Assembly: GCA_022562055.1 (NCBI GenBank)
Contig: JADFQA010000006.1
Coordinates: forward strand, 1 to 64,000
Length of the DNA: 64,000 nt
Source: Acidobacteriota bacterium
GTDB taxonomy: Bacteria; Actinomycetota; Acidimicrobiia; Spongiisociales; UBA5794
Reading direction: 5' to 3'
Part shown: positions 8,178 to 17,589 of the stretch, piece by piece
Layout of the letters: each line of letters begins with the position of its first letter
Position numbering within the stretch: the stretch's first letter is position 1
Notes under the pieces: generated by a model
Told to the model about the DNA's origin: nothing
Databases searched by the model: none
The model's input: the letters and a program-made list of their open reading frames with translations, nothing else
Translations under genes and position numbers: made by a program

Positions 8178-11100
8178 CTAGCCGATCTCTGACTCCGGCA
8201 ACCAGTCCGCCGCCCCGGCGCAGCCGAGCCGGAGCGCTTCGTTGACGATCGAAGTGAGATCTTCTGTGCTCGCTTGTGCGCTAGTCCTGAGGACGATTCT
8301 TTCCAGTTCTACGCAACCCCAAAATGGCTCTCCAACGTCCTTTAGGAGATGCCCGAGTAGGCGAGCGAACTGGGCCGGGGACTGATCCAGTTGAGCGTCC
8401 TTCAGGCTGCGCAGGAACGTTCGGTTCCCATCCAGGTTGGCTGGCGAGGCTACGGCAAGGTTGACGCCGTCCTCGATCGAGTCGGTGAGATACACCACCC
8501 AAGCCGCTATGGCGGAGGCCTCTTCCTTGGTCAGCACAAGCGGAATGCTCGCAGCCCGGTCCGTCCAGTACTGGTGCATCCACTGTTGCCATTGGGATTC
8601 CACTGCTTCTGATGTCAGGTCGTCGAGAGTCCGCGCCACTTGTTCCATCCACTCCGTCCGAATGTGGGCGTCAACCGTCGCAGTGAATTTCTTGATCCAA
8701 GGGAGCGGATCCGTCTCGCTGTAAACCGCGACGCCTGCGAGATGTTGTAGTAGCCGCTGACGAGATTCCTCAGAGAAAGATCCAATTCTCTCAATAGCCC
8801 CCATGTAATGCTCGTCTAGACCTGCCGCGAGTAGGCCATCGTCCCAGCGGCCCCAAGAGAGGAAGCCGTCCCAAGTTCGGAGCGCACGAACTGGATCTTC
8901 CCAACTGAGAAGCGGCAAGATCGTTTCTGTGCACCACTCCCGATCGGCTTTGAAGAAGAAGTAGACCTGACTCGCCAGGATTACTTCAGCATTTGCACTA
9001 CGGTCGTCTCCGGCAGAAAGCAATCGTTCGAGCGACGTCCGATGTTCCTGTGTAAGTCCCGTCCAGGCATCGCCAGCGTCTCGCCAGTCTCCCGCGACTA
9101 CTTCAATCCAGAATTGAGTTAGTTGGCCTGCTGGACGATTAATCGCACGGAACAGCCAGCCGCTGTCGACAGTCTCTGGCGTCGTACCACCGAGGCTATT
9201 CCAAACTTTCGTGGCGAGTTCTTGCGCTGCGGGCGATCGATACCATTCGGTAGGAGACCCTTCGCCTTGCCCTCCCTCGGACAGGAGTCGGGTGATCTCT
9301 GTAACGACGCCCTGCATATTCTCTCGCGTGAGCCGCTCCAGAATGACAGTCGCGGTTTCTACGTCGACCTTTGCCGATTCCCAGCCACGGATGACAGCGC
9401 TGAGAATCTTGGAACTGCTATCCGTATTCGCGTCAAGCACAGCGATTCCGTCTTGAGGATGCTCGCGGATGGTTTCGATAAGCACGGTCTCGGCGTCGGT
9501 CCATGTGGAACCCTCGTGAGAAGGCTCTGCATCCTCGTACCCTTGGATCTCGAGTACCGCCGCGGCGGGATCGTCAGCGATCTTCTCATGGAGCTCGGTG
9601 GCGGTCATCGGCGGACTGCGAGGTACAACCCTGAACTCGGTCGAAAATGACAAGTCAGGCCGCGCTGGTATCTCGAACTCTGGGTGCTCTTCCCGTAGAC
9701 GCCCGAGCGCTTCCTCCGCACTCAGGAGGCCAGGGGCTTTCTCCGCGATCCGGGCGAGGATGTCGAGCTGGGCATAGTCGCTGAGACCTCGGCCAGTCTC
9801 TGTCTCGGCGCCTGCCGTGATGTCAGCGACGAGATCATCGGCGACATCTCGGGTTGCGTTCGGTAGCGCCATCTCGATGAGGTGAAATACTTCGGGCCGC
9901 AGCTGGTATTTCTGTAGCCAACCGCTCTCTCTCAGCCAAGAAATCTTCGTTGTCTCGTCCACGTCAGACCGGATTGTCCAGCCGTGGATTGCCAATCGTT
10001 GCAGTATTGGCACGTTCGATGCAGCCCAAATTGCGATGTACGCGGATCCGGTGCTGTTGCTGGCATTCAATTCCGTCTCGAGGCTGTCACGGGCGGCATC
10101 AATCAGGACATCGACAGGGGTTTCGATCGCGTAGTGCGGCGCGGAACGGATCGTCGTTCGGCGATCAGAGAGAGGATCCCACCCCCACCGATTCGAACCT
10201 GCAGTCTCGCTAATCCGATGCCCCTGTCGAAGATTCTTATCGGCGATAGCGAGCAGCTCCAGGGCAGCGTCTTCTAAGTTGGGTTGGAAGAGATTTTGCC
10301 AGGCTTCCGCGAGCCAGTAGGCACCGCCACGAAAGGTGACGTCGAACCGGGGCATGGCATCAGATCCGTACGTCCTTTGCAGCTTTGCGCGTGGCTCGGT
10401 GAGATGATCGAAGAGCAGGAGGGCCGCTTGCCGGTGATCCGGCCATTGCGATGCGTCCAACGCATATTCGAGTAGCTCGTTGTCAACTTGCTGCGAACTC
10501 TGGACTAGGAGTAGGAGCCACGGTGAGACCCAGTCAGGTCGTGGTCTCGCCATGCGATGAATGTGGCTTCCGATGGCTACCCAAAGCTGAGGCCCGAGTT
10601 CGCCACCGTTGACCCGCACAACCTCAAGGGCCGCGTTCGACAGATCTTTGTTCCCCGCGAAATGTTCGGCGAACCAATTTGCGAGAGCGAGAGTGCATCT
10701 GTTCGCCTCCGCTGTCGGCTCGAACATTCGCTTAAAGTGTGGCTGTTGTCCTGCCCAGTCCAGCCACTCTTGCCCTCGTGCGCTGGCCGTGAACAGCCGC
10801 ACAGTCTCGGGGTCGGCGATCGCACGTTGCAGCTGGTCGTGTTCCTCCGGTATCCGAGTAGGGGCTGCGGATACGAGTCGCGCGATAAGTTGCTGGCGCT
10901 CCAGCATTCCTATCGACACTTCGTTAGCCCAACCTTTGATGATGTCGACAAGATGCTCGTGTGGTTCTTCGGCTACCTCGCGTGAATCTTCGACTGCCTC
11001 GTACCAGATCGGGCGAATCCCCAACTGCCGCCAGTCCGTCGAGTCGGACTCCTGGATCGGTTTTGGAGCAAGAGCGTAGCGATGCGAATCGCGTCCGAGG

Positions 11101-11735
11101 CTGCGGGCGAGATAGCGCATGATCATGTCGCTGTGGCTGTATCCGATGAAGAGCACGGTGTATTTCGTAAACATGCGCTCCAGGAAGCGAGCAGCCCAGG
11201 CGTCGCGAAGATATGCGCGTCCGAAGTCCCCGTCTGTAACCACGAGGTGGCGTGGTTCTTGCCGTAGGTTCCCATGTAAATAGACGAGGCCGTTGAAATC
11301 GTCGCCGGCTGGCAATGCGGGTCCAACAAATTCGTCATAGTCGAGTCCGGCGTCCTTGGCTGCACGTGAGAGATGCAGGTCGTAGTTTGTTGTCACTACG
11401 CGACTGGTCCCGGCCGCTCCAACAAGGTTTGTTATCGCGGCATGAAGTGCATTCGGTTCAGAGTCTGGCGAACTCAGTAGGTCACGGACTCGCAGATGCA
11501 CGTCCACGTCGGCGTCGGCGTCGTCGATCCTGCCCAGTAAGCTCTCTGGCCGGTCTAGCTCCCCGTCACGAATCTCTACATGAGCGTCGTCGGCGATTGT
11601 CTTGGCCAGGATCCGAAACCTAGGGAGACCCGATGGGGTTCCTACCGAGGCGCCCGCACCGACGAAAACGACCAGGCTTCCGGCGCCATGTGCCTCGATC
11701 AGGGCCTGTGGTAGTTCAACGTCGCGGATCAACAT
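8178..11735 (-). CDS. Large SIR2-domain protein, probable anti-phage NADase
   Basis: This 1185-residue protein has an N-terminal SIR2-like domain at about residues 1-270. The NAD loop is VVFVGAGASVGTPSG (22-36). The catalytic Asn lies in VTTNYD (114-119, Asn117), the candidate catalytic His in YLHGN (152-156, His154), and FIGYSHSDMIMRYL (196-209) follows. The remaining 900 residues are largely helical with many tryptophans and no second enzyme motif. This plan matches defence-associated sirtuins (DSR type), which deplete NAD when a C-terminal sensor meets a phage component; a DUF4020-like C-terminus is possible but unverified. It is a single gene beside a toxin-antitoxin pair, as in a small defence island. 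ATG 11735 begins MLIRDVELP. Confidence 0.8.
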   Translation of the reverse strand: MLIRDVELPQALIEAHGAGSLVVFVGAGASVGTPSGLPRFRILAKTIADDAHVEIRDGELDRPESLLGRIDDADADVDVHLRVRDLLSSPDSEPNALHAAITNLVGAAGTSRVVTTNYDLHLSRAAKDAGLDYDEFVGPALPAGDDFNGLVYLHGNLRQEPRHLVVTDGDFGRAYLRDAWAARFLERMFTKYTVLFIGYSHSDMIMRYLARSLGRDSHRYALAPKPIQESDSTDWRQLGIRPIWYEAVEDSREVAEEPHEHLVDIIKGWANEVSIGMLERQQLIARLVSAAPTRIPEEHDQLQRAIADPETVRLFTASARGQEWLDWAGQQPHFKRMFEPTAEANRCTLALANWFAEHFAGNKDLSNAALEVVRVNGGELGPQLWVAIGSHIHRMARPRPDWVSPWLLLLVQSSQQVDNELLEYALDASQWPDHRQAALLLFDHLTEPRAKLQRTYGSDAMPRFDVTFRGGAYWLAEAWQNLFQPNLEDAALELLAIADKNLRQGHRISETAGSNRWGWDPLSDRRTTIRSAPHYAIETPVDVLIDAARDSLETELNASNSTGSAYIAIWAASNVPILQRLAIHGWTIRSDVDETTKISWLRESGWLQKYQLRPEVFHLIEMALPNATRDVADDLVADITAGAETETGRGLSDYAQLDILARIAEKAPGLLSAEEALGRLREEHPEFEIPARPDLSFSTEFRVVPRSPPMTATELHEKIADDPAAAVLEIQGYEDAEPSHEGSTWTDAETVLIETIREHPQDGIAVLDANTDSSSKILSAVIRGWESAKVDVETATVILERLTRENMQGVVTEITRLLSEGGQGEGSPTEWYRSPAAQELATKVWNSLGGTTPETVDSGWLFRAINRPAGQLTQFWIEVVAGDWRDAGDAWTGLTQEHRTSLERLLSAGDDRSANAEVILASQVYFFFKADREWCTETILPLLSWEDPVRALRTWDGFLSWGRWDDGLLAAGLDEHYMGAIERIGSFSEESRQRLLQHLAGVAVYSETDPLPWIKKFTATVDAHIRTEWMEQVARTLDDLTSEAVESQWQQWMHQYWTDRAASIPLVLTKEEASAIAAWVVYLTDSIEDGVNLAVASPANLDGNRTFLRSLKDAQLDQSPAQFARLLGHLLKDVGEPFWGCVELERIVLRTSAQASTEDLTSIVNEALRLGCAGAADWLPESEIG

Positions 11736-11859
11736 CTCGCGTCAACGATACCCCCTGGTGGGAGTCACACCGCGAGAACGGTAACGCGCGACTTCAGAAT
11801 CAGTGCGGGGGCCAGCTTTTGGCGGGGGTATAGTCGGATCCCGTTTTGGAGGAGTTCGA

Positions 11860-12423
11860 TTGAAGATCACTGACACGTTTGAAGTTTCTTGTGACATTGA
11901 TTCTGTGTGGGCGCTTTTTCAGGATGTTCGCGACCTTGCGTTGTGTTTGCCGGGCGCTGAAATCACTGAGGACCTTGGCGACTCGCGGTACAAGGGCACT
12001 GTTGAAGTGAAGCTTGGGCCGATTGCGGTGTCGTTCGAGGGCGAGGCAACAGTGCTATCCGACAAGGCCGAGCGGCGTGGCACGGTGAAAGGGCGCGGTG
12101 CGGATCGTCGGGGCGGTAGCCGTGCGCAGTTGACCGTTGAGTACTCCCTTGAGGCCACCGATATTGGCACCCGGGTGACTGTCGACGCCGACATCATCCT
12201 CTCCGGCCCAGCCGCTCAGTTCGGCCGTGTTGGACTCATGAAAGAGATCACCGGGCGCATCATCGAGCAGTTCGTTGACTGTATTGAGGCCAAGCTCGCT
12301 GCCGAGTCACCCGAGGAAGCCGCCGAGGTGCGCGCCGCCGAGGTCAAGGGCCTTTCGCTCTTTCTTGCAAGCGTATTCGCCCCCGTGATCCGCTTTTTCA
12401 AACGAATATTTGGCAAATCCTGA
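11860..12423 (+). CDS. coxG: CoxG-like SRPBCC-fold protein
   Basis: This 187-residue protein belongs to the SRPBCC group annotated as CO dehydrogenase subunit G. It starts ITDTFEVSCDIDSVWALFQD, continues CLPGAEITED and ends with a helix and a short hydrophobic/basic tail (FLASVFAPVIRFFKRIFGKS), which may touch the membrane. CoxG-type proteins are linked to membrane attachment or assembly of the molybdenum hydroxylase. The start is TTG 11860, preceded at 5-6 bases by a strong GGAGGAG. It lies 80 bp before coxS in the same direction. Confidence 0.8.
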   Translation: MKITDTFEVSCDIDSVWALFQDVRDLALCLPGAEITEDLGDSRYKGTVEVKLGPIAVSFEGEATVLSDKAERRGTVKGRGADRRGGSRAQLTVEYSLEATDIGTRVTVDADIILSGPAAQFGRVGLMKEITGRIIEQFVDCIEAKLAAESPEEAAEVRAAEVKGLSLFLASVFAPVIRFFKRIFGKS

Positions 12424-12503
12424 GCTTATGGCCGGTTTGCTCGACATAGAGCACCGCGTGTTGCTAACTTCGGTGTTACGACATATCTGAAGAGGAGATC
12501 TCT

Positions 12504-13001
12504 ATGGAAGTTTCGCTGACTGTCAATGGACAGGATGTCAGCGCCGACATCGAGCCACGAATGCTTCTCGTACACCTCTTACGCGAAGAGCTTGGCCTCA
12601 CAGGCACCCACGTCGGATGCGAGACCGGGTACTGCGGTGCTTGCACCGTACACATCGATGGCCAACCGGTGAAGTCTTGCACGATGCTTGCGATTCAGGC
12701 CGAAGGCATGAACGTCACGAGTATCGAAGGTCTCAAAGACGGCGACTTGCACCCCGTGCAAGAGGGTTTCTGGGAGCGGCACGGCCTCCAGTGTGGGTAC
12801 TGCACCCCCGGAATGATCATGTCGGCTGCCGGCATGCTGGCGCAGAACGACAATCCTTCCGAAAGTGAAATCAAGCACGGCATCGAGGGCAATCTGTGCC
12901 GCTGCACCGGCTACCACAACATCATCAAAGCAATCGAATACGCAGCCTCCAAGATGCGGGGCGAAGAGCCGGCTGCACCAGATTGGGAGGTCAGCGTATG
13001 A
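12504..13001 (+). CDS. coxS: Molybdenum hydroxylase small subunit, two [2Fe-2S] clusters
   Basis: This 165-residue iron-sulfur subunit passes electrons from the molybdenum site to FAD. The N-terminal plant-type ferredoxin motif is [16 protein letters not shown]. The C-terminal four-helix part carries [10 protein letters not shown] and [12 protein letters not shown]. Its length and both cluster motifs are normal for the xanthine oxidase/CO dehydrogenase small subunit. A GAGGAG ribosome-binding site precedes ATG 12504. Its stop overlaps the start of coxL (ATGA), so translation is probably coupled. Confidence 0.93.
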   Translation: MEVSLTVNGQDVSADIEPRMLLVHLLREELGLTGTHVGCETGYCGACTVHIDGQPVKSCTMLAIQAEGMNVTSIEGLKDGDLHPVQEGFWERHGLQCGYCTPGMIMSAAGMLAQNDNPSESEIKHGIEGNLCRCTGYHNIIKAIEYAASKMRGEEPAAPDWEVSV

Positions 13002-15385
13002 GTACGACAAGCGCACTCGGCGGGATTGTCCGGCGTCGTGAGGACCCGGCATTGATCGAGGGAAAAGGCCGATATGTAGACGATATCAAGCTGCACAACG
13101 AAGCCGCGTTGGCCTTCGTCCGCAGTCCGCTCGCCCATGCAAAGGTTCTGTCGATCGACAGCTCGGCTGCGTTAGCAATGGACGGTGTTTTCGCCGTGTA
13201 CACCGCGGCGGACGTTGAGCACATGGGTGCTCTGGTCGCGCAGGTCGCGATCGTTCCACCCCCGCTGCTCAATGGCGATGTCGTGAAGCACGTTGGTGAA
13301 GCCGTTGCGATGGTGGTGGCGAGTGACCGATACGTTGCTCAAGATGCGGTAGACGCGATCTTCGTGGACTACGAGCCAATGGATGCCATCGTCGATCTGA
13401 CCGACGCAGCGTCTGACAGGATCGTGATCCACGAAGGCACGGAGTCGAACACGGTGATCTCTTGGGTCGCACCGTTTGGTGCCGAACCCGATGCTCAAGC
13501 TGCCGTGAAAACCGGCATCGAAGAAGCGATGGCCCGCGACGACACGGTCGTAGTCAGCCAGAAGATGACCAACCAGAGGCTTATCCCGACGGCCATCGAG
13601 CCGCGCCGGGTGCTCGCCGATTGGGAAGCTGGCTACAAAACGCTCACTGTGCACACTTCCTCACAGATTCCACACGCGGTTGCGGGCGGTATCTCCGTCA
13701 TGTTGGGGCTGCCGTCTACCAGCGTACGAGTCATCGCCCCCGAAGTTGGGGGAGGTTTCGGATCGAAGCTCAACGTCTATCGAGAGGAAATCCTCGTTGC
13801 TTGGGCATCGCAGCAACTCGAACGACCAGTTCGGTGGACCGAGACGCGCCGCGAAGCAGCCAACGCCACGACCCAGGGTCGTGGTTGGATTGGCACTGCG
13901 ACCGTTGTTGGTACCAGCGATGGAGAGCTTCTGGGTTACAAGTTCGAGGGCCTTGCGGATCTCGGTGCGTACACCCAAGGTTTGGGCGCGGCCATTCCGT
14001 TTCTCGGACTCTTCGTTGCCTCTGGTCAGTACAAGATGCCGACGTACTGGAAAGTCGACTGTGTGGTGACCAACACCGCAACGATCGATGCCTATCGCGG
14101 TGCGGGCCGACCCGAAGCGATGTACTACATCGAGCGGATCATCGACATGTACGCAAGACAAATCGGCATGGATCCGGCAGACGTTCGGCTCAAGAACTTC
14201 ATCCCAGCCGAGGAATTCCCCGTCGCGATGTCGCCGGCGGGATTCGCAATGGACACCGGCGACTACGCGATGAACCTCAACGCTCTGCTTGAGACCGGTG
14301 CGTACGACGAGATGAAGGCAACTCGAGAAGCTGCTCGCGCTGAAGGCCGTCATGTCGGCATCGGTCTGGCGACGTACGTCGAGGTGTGCGGTTTCGCACC
14401 GGCGGGATTGGCCGACCTCGGCTTCTCGTGGTCGGCGTACGGGCTTCCGTCAGCGTACAACGGGTCGGGACTCGTTCGGGTGAACCCGGATGCGACCGTC
14501 ACCGTCATGATCGGGACCGGTCCAAGCGGTCAGGGCCACCAAACAACGTGGGCACAGATCGTGAGCGACAGGCTCGGGATTGCGGTCGAGGACATCGTGG
14601 TGCACCATGGTGACACCGGCGTCTCGCCGATGGGGATTGGCTCGTTCGGATCCCGTTCGGCTGCAGTTGACGGCTCCGCAACGTACGAGGCGGCAGATCG
14701 GGTCAGGGCCAAGGCTGCCAAGATCGCCGCTCACCTGCTCGAAGCGAATGAGGAGGACATCGTGTTCGCCGACGGCGCCGCGCACGTTGCAGGCTCTCCC
14801 GATAGTTCCGTCGCGTGGTCTGAGATTGCCACAGCCAGCTACCAGGCGCACAAGGCGCCGGAGGGTTTGGACGGCGGACTTGAGAGCGAAGTGCTCTTCA
14901 GTCCAGCCAACGCAACCTGGCCGTTTGGTGCACACCTTGCGCTGGTCGAAGTCGACGCCGAAACGGGCAACGTCGAGATACTGCGGTACGTTGCCATGGA
15001 CGACTGCGGCAATGTGATCAATCCGATGATTGTCGACGGTCAGATCCACGGCGGCCTTGCGCAGGGTATTGGTCAGGCGCTGCTCGAAGAGGCCGTGTAT
15101 GACGAGCACGGCAACCTGCTCACCGGCTCGATGGTTGATTACCCAATCCCGACCGCCGGCGATGTTCCGATGTTCGAGCTTCATCGCACCGTTACCCCGA
15201 CAGACATCAACGCTATGGGCGTGAAGGGAGTCGGCGAGGCCGGAACTATCGGGTCGGCACAAACCATCGTTAACGCCGTCGTCGACGCTGTCTCTCCGCT
15301 CGGAGTGACACACATCGACATGCCGCTCAGACCAAAACGTGTCTGGGAGGCAATAAACGCGGCATCCGGAAACGGGAGGGCGTAG
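12998..15385 (+). CDS. coxL: Molybdenum hydroxylase large subunit, form II CO-dehydrogenase-like
   Basis: This 795-residue subunit binds the molybdopterin cofactor. The active-site loop is AYRGAGR (365-371), which marks the form II (BMS) group; true form I CO dehydrogenases carry AYRCSFR there. The catalytic glutamate is in VGEAGTIG (Glu747). The segments GGGFGSKLN and DCGNVINPM also match the family. Form II enzymes have been argued to oxidise CO, but many act on other small carbonyl or N-heterocyclic compounds, so the substrate is open. The start at ATG 12998 overlaps the coxS stop. Gene order S-L-M is itself typical of form II clusters. Confidence 0.9.
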   Translation: MSTTSALGGIVRRREDPALIEGKGRYVDDIKLHNEAALAFVRSPLAHAKVLSIDSSAALAMDGVFAVYTAADVEHMGALVAQVAIVPPPLLNGDVVKHVGEAVAMVVASDRYVAQDAVDAIFVDYEPMDAIVDLTDAASDRIVIHEGTESNTVISWVAPFGAEPDAQAAVKTGIEEAMARDDTVVVSQKMTNQRLIPTAIEPRRVLADWEAGYKTLTVHTSSQIPHAVAGGISVMLGLPSTSVRVIAPEVGGGFGSKLNVYREEILVAWASQQLERPVRWTETRREAANATTQGRGWIGTATVVGTSDGELLGYKFEGLADLGAYTQGLGAAIPFLGLFVASGQYKMPTYWKVDCVVTNTATIDAYRGAGRPEAMYYIERIIDMYARQIGMDPADVRLKNFIPAEEFPVAMSPAGFAMDTGDYAMNLNALLETGAYDEMKATREAARAEGRHVGIGLATYVEVCGFAPAGLADLGFSWSAYGLPSAYNGSGLVRVNPDATVTVMIGTGPSGQGHQTTWAQIVSDRLGIAVEDIVVHHGDTGVSPMGIGSFGSRSAAVDGSATYEAADRVRAKAAKIAAHLLEANEEDIVFADGAAHVAGSPDSSVAWSEIATASYQAHKAPEGLDGGLESEVLFSPANATWPFGAHLALVEVDAETGNVEILRYVAMDDCGNVINPMIVDGQIHGGLAQGIGQALLEEAVYDEHGNLLTGSMVDYPIPTAGDVPMFELHRTVTPTDINAMGVKGVGEAGTIGSAQTIVNAVVDAVSPLGVTHIDMPLRPKRVWEAINAASGNGRA

Positions 15386-15387
15386 AA

Positions 15388-16245
15388 ATGTATCCAAGAA
15401 AATTCGACTACCTAGCCCCTACAACGATGGATGAAGCGCTCAGCGCGCTGTCCACAACACCGGATGCCAAGATCATGAGTGGCGGGATGAGCCTCATCCC
15501 GATGATGAAGCTGCGGCTCTTGTCACCGGCGACAGTGATCGATATCGGCCGAATTCCCGGACTGGATGAAATCGAAGACCGCGGCGACTACCTTGCCATC
15601 GGTGCCTCGGTGCGTCATGCCCAAACCGCGTCGAGTGACCTTGTGAAGACCTTCGCCGCAGCCCTTGCGCGTGCAGCCGCGCTAACCGGTGACGTGCAGG
15701 TGAGAAATCGTGGAACGACGGTTGGCGCTGTTGCGCACGCCGATCTCGCGGCCGACCAGACCGCGGCGGTGCTGGCGCTTGGTGCAACGATGGTGGCCCG
15801 TTCTAGCAGCGGGACTCGTGAGATCGCGGCAAGCGATTTCTTTGTGGACACGCTGACGTCCGCTTTAGCTGAAGACGAGATTCTCGTCGAGGTCCGCGTC
15901 CCCAAAGCGGGCGACGGAGAGAGTTCGGCGTACACCAAACTCGGCCGTCACGGCGGAGAATCCGATTACGCCGTGGCCGGTGCTGCTGCGTGGGTTCGTG
16001 TAACCAATGGTTCGGTGTCGGATGTACGTATAGCGCTGACCGGTGTTGGCTCCAAGCCGACCCTTGCAGCCAGCGTTGCTGAGGCGCTCATCGGCTCTGA
16101 CGGATCGGATGCCGCGATTGCCGGTGCCGCTGTCCACGCCACCGACGGTATCAACGTGCTTGAGGACCTGTACGGCTCCGAAGAATACAAAGCGCATCTC
16201 GCCACGGTGTACGTGAAGCGAGCGCTTTCGGCCGCCTTGAGGTAG
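15388..16245 (+). CDS. coxM: Molybdenum hydroxylase medium (FAD) subunit
   Basis: This 285-residue FAD subunit follows coxL after 2 bp. The first flavin-binding loop is KIMSGGMSLIPMMKLRL, where AGGHSL is usual. The second, RNRGTTVGAVAHADLAAD, corresponds to the family's TIGG-x-x-AHAD motif. Length and domain order are normal. It closes the hydroxylase operon. The maturation genes often found next to form I clusters (coxD-, coxE-, coxF-like) are absent downstream. Confidence 0.92.
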   Translation: MYPRKFDYLAPTTMDEALSALSTTPDAKIMSGGMSLIPMMKLRLLSPATVIDIGRIPGLDEIEDRGDYLAIGASVRHAQTASSDLVKTFAAALARAAALTGDVQVRNRGTTVGAVAHADLAADQTAAVLALGATMVARSSSGTREIAASDFFVDTLTSALAEDEILVEVRVPKAGDGESSAYTKLGRHGGESDYAVAGAAAWVRVTNGSVSDVRIALTGVGSKPTLAASVAEALIGSDGSDAAIAGAAVHATDGINVLEDLYGSEEYKAHLATVYVKRALSAALR

Positions 16246-16569
16246 CAAACACAACCAGTCAAACAGAAGATGGGCGCCGGTCGCGCCGGTGGAAGCAAGG
16301 CGCGCTGCCAGGAGGCCGTTTTGTCGCGTGATTTGCTGCAGGATTGGGTCAGAGGTGCCGGGAGATCCGAGGTTCGGGCCGATTGGCTCTGCAGACTTCG
16401 TGGCACTCGGCATGATTGTTCGTTCAGACAACAGAAACAGCACCCTTGGAAGCGGAGGTGCCTATTCGTCGTTAGGCATACCATACAAGTAGTGATAGGC
16501 ATGATTTACACTATGGCGGTATGTGTATTAACATCCCGGTTCTCATCACAACGAGGACTGGGGTCCACG
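16246..16569. other. Intergenic region upstream of the iron transporter
   Basis: These 324 bp separate coxM from the binding-protein gene. The frame of the next gene stays open upstream, but its reading there is not protein-like. The last 100 bp are AT-rich compared with the surroundings and hold the candidate operator and promoter described separately. No small RNA or terminator hairpin is evident. Confidence 0.5.
16472..16531 (+). promoter_or_regulatory. Candidate promoter and metal-regulator operator before the iron ABC genes
   Basis: TTAGGCATACCATA at 16472-16485 is an imperfect dyad resembling half of a DtxR/IdeR box (TTAGGTTAG and its complement). It is followed by a possible promoter, TTTACA at 16505-16510 and TATTAA at 16526-16531 with a 15-bp spacer. 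The location ahead of an iron-type importer, and a DtxR-family gene 2.7 kb downstream, make metal-dependent repression plausible. Dyad match is only partial, so this is a suggestion. Confidence 0.35.
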
Positions 16570-17589
16570 ATGAATACTGACCGTCGTTTTCGAGTAGCTG
16601 TCTCGATCGCGGCTTTTGCTGTTTTTGCATCGGCGTGCAGCTCATCAAGCAACGAAGTCGTCACTGTGTACTCTGGGCGGTCCGAGAACCTGATCGGGCC
16701 GATCCTGGATTCATTCACGGAGGACACCGGAATCAAGGTCGCGATTCGTTATGGACAATCAGCGGAACTGGCGCTGCTCATTGAGCAGGAGGGCGATCGG
16801 TCGCCAGCCGACGTGTTCATTTCCCAAAGCCCCGGTGCAATGGGCTACGTCCAGCAGCTTGGGATGCTCCAGACCCTTGCTGACGACATCATCGCACTGG
16901 TACCGGCGGAGTTCGCAAACGCCGACGGACAGTGGGTGGGGATGTCCGGCCGGGTTCGGGTCATTGTCTACAATAACGACCTGATCGATCTTGCCGATCT
17001 GCCCGATTCGGTGTTTGACCTCACCGATGAGATCTTTCGTGGAAAAGTCGGCGTTGCACCCGCCAACGGTAGTTTTCAAGACTTTGTAACCGCAATGCGC
17101 GAGATCAGCGGTGACGACAAAGCGTTGGAGTGGTTGGAGGGCCTCGTGGCCAACGATGCCCAGACGTATACCAACAACACCGCGATCTTGGCAGCAGTGT
17201 CGCGCGGAGAGATTCCTCTGGGGTTGGTGAACCACTACTACAACTACCGGGCGCTTGCCGAAGACCCTTCGCTCCCCACCGAAAACTTCTTTTTCAAGAA
17301 CGCCGACATCGGGTCGCTGGTGATTGTCACGGCGCTCGGGATAGTGCGATCCGACTCGACGAACCTGGACATTGCCCAGCAACTCGTTGCGTACCTGTTG
17401 AGCGAAAAAGCGCAAACGTTTTTCTCCGAGAACACATTTGAATATCCCCTTGCCAGCGGAGTCGCGGCTGCGGGCAACATTCCGGTCCTCGCCGATCTCG
17501 AGGTCGCTACCTACGATCTTGACAGTCTCGGTGGGGGATTGACGCGGACCAAGGAACTCATTGATCAAAGTGGGCTTGAGGACTCGTAA
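16570..17589 (+). CDS. Iron(III)-type ABC transporter substrate-binding lipoprotein
   Basis: This 339-residue exported lipoprotein of the FbpA/FutA/AfuA family captures ferric iron outside the membrane. Its signal peptide ends in FASAC (Cys23 lipidated). The mature part opens EVVTVYSGRSENLIGPIL. The iron-ligand tyrosine pair is Tyr223-Tyr224 in LVNHYYNYR, conserved in the family, and 'ADVFISQSPGAMGYV' is another family landmark. ATG 16570 gives a proper signal peptide; the open frame upstream is not coding. The permease frame overlaps its 3' end. Confidence 0.9.
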   Translation: MNTDRRFRVAVSIAAFAVFASACSSSSNEVVTVYSGRSENLIGPILDSFTEDTGIKVAIRYGQSAELALLIEQEGDRSPADVFISQSPGAMGYVQQLGMLQTLADDIIALVPAEFANADGQWVGMSGRVRVIVYNNDLIDLADLPDSVFDLTDEIFRGKVGVAPANGSFQDFVTAMREISGDDKALEWLEGLVANDAQTYTNNTAILAAVSRGEIPLGLVNHYYNYRALAEDPSLPTENFFFKNADIGSLVIVTALGIVRSDSTNLDIAQQLVAYLLSEKAQTFFSENTFEYPLASGVAAAGNIPVLADLEVATYDLDSLGGGLTRTKELIDQSGLEDS

